From: Terriglobia bacterium
GTDB taxonomy: Bacteria; Acidobacteriota; Terriglobia; Terriglobales; Acidobacteriaceae
Length of the DNA stretch: 64,000 bases
Assembly (NCBI GenBank): GCA_020073565.1
Contig: JAIQEY010000026.1
Coordinates: forward strand, 1-64,000
Direction: 5' to 3'
The notes below the pieces were generated by a model. It did not search any database, had not been told where the DNA came from, and was given only the letters and a program-made list of their open reading frames with translations. Position numbers and translations under genes: made by a program. Below, piece by piece: positions 60,451-64,000 of this stretch (position 1 is its first letter; each line of letters starts with the position of its first letter).

Positions 60451-63309
60451 TCACTCCAGATCCCGCCAATTAGGTCCCACCCCGATCTCCACCAGCAAAG
60501 GCACCGCCAGCGTATGCGCATTCTCCATATGTCCACGAACCAGCGCCTTCATCACGTCCACTTCGTCTTCTGGAACCTCGAACACCAATTCATCGTGGAC
60601 CTGCAGCGTCATGCGCGATTTGAGCCCGCGCTTGCGGATCTCCTCGTCGATCCGGATCATGGCCAGCTTGATTAGATCCGCAGCCGTCCCCTGCAGCGGA
60701 GTATTCACCGCCGTGCGCTCGGCAAAACCGCGCAGGTTAGGGTTCTTGCTGTTCATGTCCGGGATGGGTCGAACGCGCCCAAACAACGTCGTGACTTTCT
60801 GCTCGCGGCGCGCCTGCTCGAGCGTGGCATCGATGAAAGCGCGGACGCCTTCATATTTTTCGAAGTAGGCGTCGATAAATTTCTTTGCCTCGCCGGTAGT
60901 GATGCCCAACTGCTGCGAAAGCCCGAACGCCGACAAGCCGTAAACAATGCCAAAGTTCACTACCTTCGCATGGCGCCGGTGGTCGGCCGTGACCATTAAC
61001 GGCGGCACGCCAAAGACCTGCGATGCGGTCAGCGTGTGGATGTCGTCCCCGCGCCGGAACGCTTCCACCAGCAGCTTGTCTTTCGAAAAATGTGCCAAAA
61101 GCCGCAGTTCGATCTGCGAGTAGTCCGCCGCCAGCAGCACGTGCCCCGGCTCCGCGATGAACGCCGCGCGAATTTCCCGCCCTAGCTCGGTTCGAATCGG
61201 AATGTTCTGCAGATTCGGATTCACCGATGACAACCGCCCTGTTGCCGTTCCCGTCTGCCCGAACGTGGTGTGCAGACGCCCGCTCTGACTGCGAATCAGC
61301 GCCGGCAAAGCATCCACGTAGGTCGACTTCAACTTGGTCAGCTGGCGATACTCCAGAACCAGCCGCGGAACCTCGTGCTCTTCGGCCAGACCTTCCAGCA
61401 CATCCACTGCTGTCGAAATCTTCTTTCCCTTGCCGTATTTCACCGGCATGGGCAAGCCCATTTTGTTAAACAGCACATCGCCCAGTTGCTTGGGCGAATT
61501 GATGTTGAAGTCGAGGCCACAACGCTGGTAGATATCCTGCGCCTTCGCTTCCGCGGCCCGCTGCAATTTCTCCGACATCTGCGACAATGCCGCTGTGTCA
61601 ATTTTCACGCCCGCATCTTCCATGCGCGCCAGCACCGGCACCAGCGGAGCGTCGATGTCTTCATATACCGGCGTCAGGCCCTGCTCCTCCACATCTTTAC
61701 GCAGAGCCGTCGCGAGCCTGCCCGTTACGTCGGCTGCCTCCGCCCGATTACCGCTCATCTTCAGATTGAATCTGCGCAGCGCAACTTCCGAAAGCGAATG
61801 CGACGAGTACGTTGGATTGAGCAAGTAGGAATACAACATCGGGTCGTGCCGCACTCCAGCCAGCGCGATTCCCTGCGCAGAAAAATCGTGCAGCGCCGAT
61901 TTCCAGTCGTGAATCACTTTTGGCGTTGCCGCATCCTCGAGCAGCCTTTTCACGCGATCTGCGAGTGCCGCATCCTGAAGGACCACCATCGCCGCCGAGC
62001 CGGGCCCAACCGAAATAGCAATCTGCCTCAGCGCCGCCGCGCTCTCGCCCTCCTCGGCCACCGGTTGCAGTGGCAAGAGTCCAGTCTGCGCCGGTTGCGA
62101 ATCTTCCTCGTCTTCTTCGACAGCTTCGGTATGATCGGGAGGAATCGCAATCGCAACCGAATCCCGCCCTAGCACGTATTCGTCGAATTCGGACACCGAC
62201 CGGATCTCGCGGTAGTCTCCCGCCTTCACTTCGACCACCGGCAGAATCTCTTTCAACAGTGAGGTGAACTCGAGTTCGGTGAACAACGAACGCAGCGCAT
62301 CCAGATCTGGCTCTCCCGCCTTCATCGACGCCACATCCAGCTCAACTGGAACGTTGGTATCAATCGTCACCAGCTGCTTGCTCGCAAGAATCGTGTCGCG
62401 ATTGTTTTGTAGCGACTCGCGATAAGTCTTCTTCTCGACCTCGGCTGCACGTTCCAACGCCTGCTCCACGCTGCCAAAGCGCTGGATGATCTCGACCGAC
62501 CCCTTATCCCCAATCCCCGGCGCTCCCGGAATGTTGTCGATCGCATCGCCGCGCAGGGCCATCACGTCGACCACCTGCTCCGGAGGAACGCCCAGAATCT
62601 CCGTGACCTTCGCCGCATCGCAAATCAGGTTGTCCTTCGGCGGATTCAACACCTGCACCTTGTCGTTGACCAGTTGCAACATGTCCTTGTCGCTCGACAC
62701 CACAAACACCGGATACGACTCCGCCGCCGCTTTTCGCGCCAGCGTCCCGATCAAGTCGTCAGCCTCGTAGTTCTCCATCCCCAGAATCGGAATGCGATAT
62801 CCCTCGAGCGCCTGCCGGATGTACGGAATCTGCTGCGCGAGGTCGGGCGGCATCTCGGCGCGATTCGCCTTGTAGCCGCCATACTCCACTTCTTTCCACG
62901 TCTGGGTTTTGCCGTCGAACTTGCGAATCGCGGTGATCGCTTCCGCCTGCTGATCGCGAAAGGTACGCGCGCCCACGTCAAAGACCGCAGCCAGATACTC
63001 CGGCGAAAAATCATCGCGCAGCTTGCGCAGCATATTCACGAAAACGTACGTGGCGGCGGTAGGAACCCCTGTCTTAGTCGACATCGGCCGCTGCCGTGCC
63101 ATCGCGTGATAAGCGCGGAAGATAAACGACATCGTATCGATCAGGAAGATGCGGCCCTTGCCCGAGGCGGGAGCAAGCTGCAGTTTCGGACTGCCTGGCC
63201 GAGACGTTTCTTTAGGCTCAGCCAAAGGGTTCAACGAAGATTTCTTCTTAGGCGGCAACCCGCCAAGTTTATCAGGCAGAGGTAGCGCCGGCGCACCGCC
63301 GGCTTCCAA
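60451..63309 (-). CDS. polA: DNA polymerase I
   Basis: A 952-residue enzyme. 5'-3' exonuclease (about 53-345; FRAYHAMARQRPMSTKTG, NYEADDLIGTLA, ALRGDAIDNIPGAPGIGDKG), a 3'-5' exonuclease-like domain (about 360-560) and polymerase domain (about 565-952) with motif A DYSQIELRLLAHFS, motif B RRHAKVVNFGIVYGLSAFG and motif C QVHDELVFEVPEDE. The proofreading domain lacks the DxE of Exo I and other acidic residues, so it is probably inactive. Start TTG 63309 has AGGGGG upstream; residues 1-52 form an unusual Pro/Lys/Ser-rich extension whose first codons lie in a palindromic repeat. A different start near residue 45 cannot be excluded. Confidence 0.95.
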   Translation of the reverse strand: MEAGGAPALPLPDKLGGLPPKKKSSLNPLAEPKETSRPGSPKLQLAPASGKGRIFLIDTMSFIFRAYHAMARQRPMSTKTGVPTAATYVFVNMLRKLRDDFSPEYLAAVFDVGARTFRDQQAEAITAIRKFDGKTQTWKEVEYGGYKANRAEMPPDLAQQIPYIRQALEGYRIPILGMENYEADDLIGTLARKAAAESYPVFVVSSDKDMLQLVNDKVQVLNPPKDNLICDAAKVTEILGVPPEQVVDVMALRGDAIDNIPGAPGIGDKGSVEIIQRFGSVEQALERAAEVEKKTYRESLQNNRDTILASKQLVTIDTNVPVELDVASMKAGEPDLDALRSLFTELEFTSLLKEILPVVEVKAGDYREIRSVSEFDEYVLGRDSVAIAIPPDHTEAVEEDEEDSQPAQTGLLPLQPVAEEGESAAALRQIAISVGPGSAAMVVLQDAALADRVKRLLEDAATPKVIHDWKSALHDFSAQGIALAGVRHDPMLYSYLLNPTYSSHSLSEVALRRFNLKMSGNRAEAADVTGRLATALRKDVEEQGLTPVYEDIDAPLVPVLARMEDAGVKIDTAALSQMSEKLQRAAEAKAQDIYQRCGLDFNINSPKQLGDVLFNKMGLPMPVKYGKGKKISTAVDVLEGLAEEHEVPRLVLEYRQLTKLKSTYVDALPALIRSQSGRLHTTFGQTGTATGRLSSVNPNLQNIPIRTELGREIRAAFIAEPGHVLLAADYSQIELRLLAHFSKDKLLVEAFRRGDDIHTLTASQVFGVPPLMVTADHRRHAKVVNFGIVYGLSAFGLSQQLGITTGEAKKFIDAYFEKYEGVRAFIDATLEQARREQKVTTLFGRVRPIPDMNSKNPNLRGFAERTAVNTPLQGTAADLIKLAMIRIDEEIRKRGLKSRMTLQVHDELVFEVPEDEVDVMKALVRGHMENAHTLAVPLLVEIGVGPNWRDLE

Positions 63310-63398
63310 TCATCCCCCTAAATGCCAAGCCCGCAATGCCAAGTGCCAACCAATCGCCACCCGCGTATGATAAGGGGTTTGCCGCCCTCGCCCGGCTT

Positions 63399-63426
63399 AG
63401 TGCTGAATGCTGAGTGCTGAATGCTG
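63399..63426. repeat. 14-bp tandem repeat containing the deacetylase start codon
   Basis: AGTGCTGAATGCTG occurs twice; the second copy holds the ATG at its positions 9-11. The cca repeat differs only by A for G at unit positions 7 and 14. Confidence 0.8.
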
Positions 63427-64000
63427 CCCTTCAAGCTCGTCTACAGCGACGACTACTTCCTGCCCATCGGCTCCCACGTCTTCCCCGCCGAAAAATACAA
63501 GCGCATTCATGACCGTCTGCTCGCCAATGGAATTGCAGCCGCATCCGATTTTGTCTGCCCTCGTCCCGCGACCGACGAGGACGTTCTGCTAGTCCACACT
63601 CCTCGCTATGTCGAGAAGCTGAAGACCGGCACGCTTAGCGCCCGTGAAGAACTGCAGATGGAAGTACCGTATTCGCCGGAGTTGGTGCGCGCCTTCTGGC
63701 TGGCGGCTGGGGGTTCGATCCTCGCCGCCGACTACGCACTCAACGACGGCGTCGCCATTAGCGTCGGCGGCGGGTTCCACCACGCCTTCCCCGACCACGG
63801 CGAAGGCTTTTGCATGATCCACGATGTCGCCGTCGCCATCCGACGGATGCAGGCTGACGAGAAAATCAGCACGGCCATGACCGTCGATTGCGATGTCCAC
63901 CAAGGCAACGGGACGGCTGTGATCTTTGCTGGCGCGCCGGGCGCGGCTGGACCTCCTGGCCCAGCGAATCAGGCCCGGGTGCACAAACAGACCAGCAATG
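63421..64000 (+). CDS. Histone deacetylase/AcuC-family protein, cut at the window edge
   Basis: The first 193 codons. Begins MLPFKLVYSDDYFLPIGSHV; motifs of the zinc amidohydrolase fold are present: GGSILAADYAL, the catalytic His pair in SVGGGFHHAFPDHGEGFC and the metal Asp/His in TVDCDVHQGNGTAVIF. Residues after VIF (AGAPGAAGPPGPANQ) are rich in Pro and Gly and unlike the usual family continuation, so an insertion may be present there. Remaining part lies beyond the window. No Shine-Dalgarno is seen because the repeat occupies the leader. Confidence 0.88.
   Translation, partial: MLPFKLVYSDDYFLPIGSHVFPAEKYKRIHDRLLANGIAAASDFVCPRPATDEDVLLVHTPRYVEKLKTGTLSAREELQMEVPYSPELVRAFWLAAGGSILAADYALNDGVAISVGGGFHHAFPDHGEGFCMIHDVAVAIRRMQADEKISTAMTVDCDVHQGNGTAVIFAGAPGAAGPPGPANQARVHKQTSN

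Overview
The window looks like chromosomal DNA of a GC-rich Acidobacteriota bacterium, probably a Terriglobia or Koribacter-like soil lineage. This is inferred from a VWFA protein of the acidobacterial type, a very large secreted BNR/Asp-box protein, a short acidobacterial-style coiled-coil protein, and abundant palindromic repeats between genes. There are no tRNAs, rRNAs, CRISPR arrays or prophage genes. The left edge cuts an IS5-like transposase and the right edge cuts a histone-deacetylase-family gene.

Region 1 (1-8.8 kb, minus strand): a secreted protein, a DMT exporter, an M20 amidohydrolase, a His/Met-rich secreted protein, then a haem block (hemE, hemH, a lipoprotein, hemG). Region 2 (8.9-14.3 kb): a signalling cluster with a PAS histidine kinase, a NarL-type regulator, a receiver-only paralogue, a Crp/Fnr regulator, a zinc-ribbon protein, a second receiver-only protein and an HD-GYP phosphodiesterase.

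Region 3 (14.5-25.8 kb, minus strand) is the most unusual part. Two ATPases, two permeases and a solute-binding protein of a peptide ABC transporter run into an ECF sigma factor (ATGA overlap), a TPR-CHAT caspase-like protein (GTGA overlap), a zinc-motif anti-sigma-like protein and a secreted subtilisin. The layout suggests a protease/peptide-uptake/sigma-factor signalling system.

Region 4 (25.9-41.2 kb) is mainly housekeeping: a cysteine-desulfurase-like enzyme, rpiA, a DUF302 protein, a ureohydrolase, sucA, a phoB-phoR-phoU group followed by a GAF/zinc-ribbon/membrane-tail protein, a VWFA protein, tsaD and cca. Region 5 (41.2-43 kb) is rich in repeats and holds a broken REP-associated transposase (RAYT) between matching palindromes and interrupted by a third.

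Region 6 (43-57.5 kb): the BNR protein, a small membrane protein, an atypical LuxR regulator and a divergent exopolysaccharide operon (export protein, Wzz, degenerate tyrosine-kinase-like ATPase, priming glycosyltransferase, ligase/polymerase, GT4, double GT4). Region 7 (57.5-64 kb): an ahpD remnant among repeats, a PilZ-TonB fusion, a sirtuin, a small TTG-start gene, polA and the cut deacetylase gene. Short hairpins with co-varying arms recur at 14.3, 38.4 and 58.2 kb. Near-identical 14-bp tandem repeats contain the start codons of cca and the deacetylase gene.
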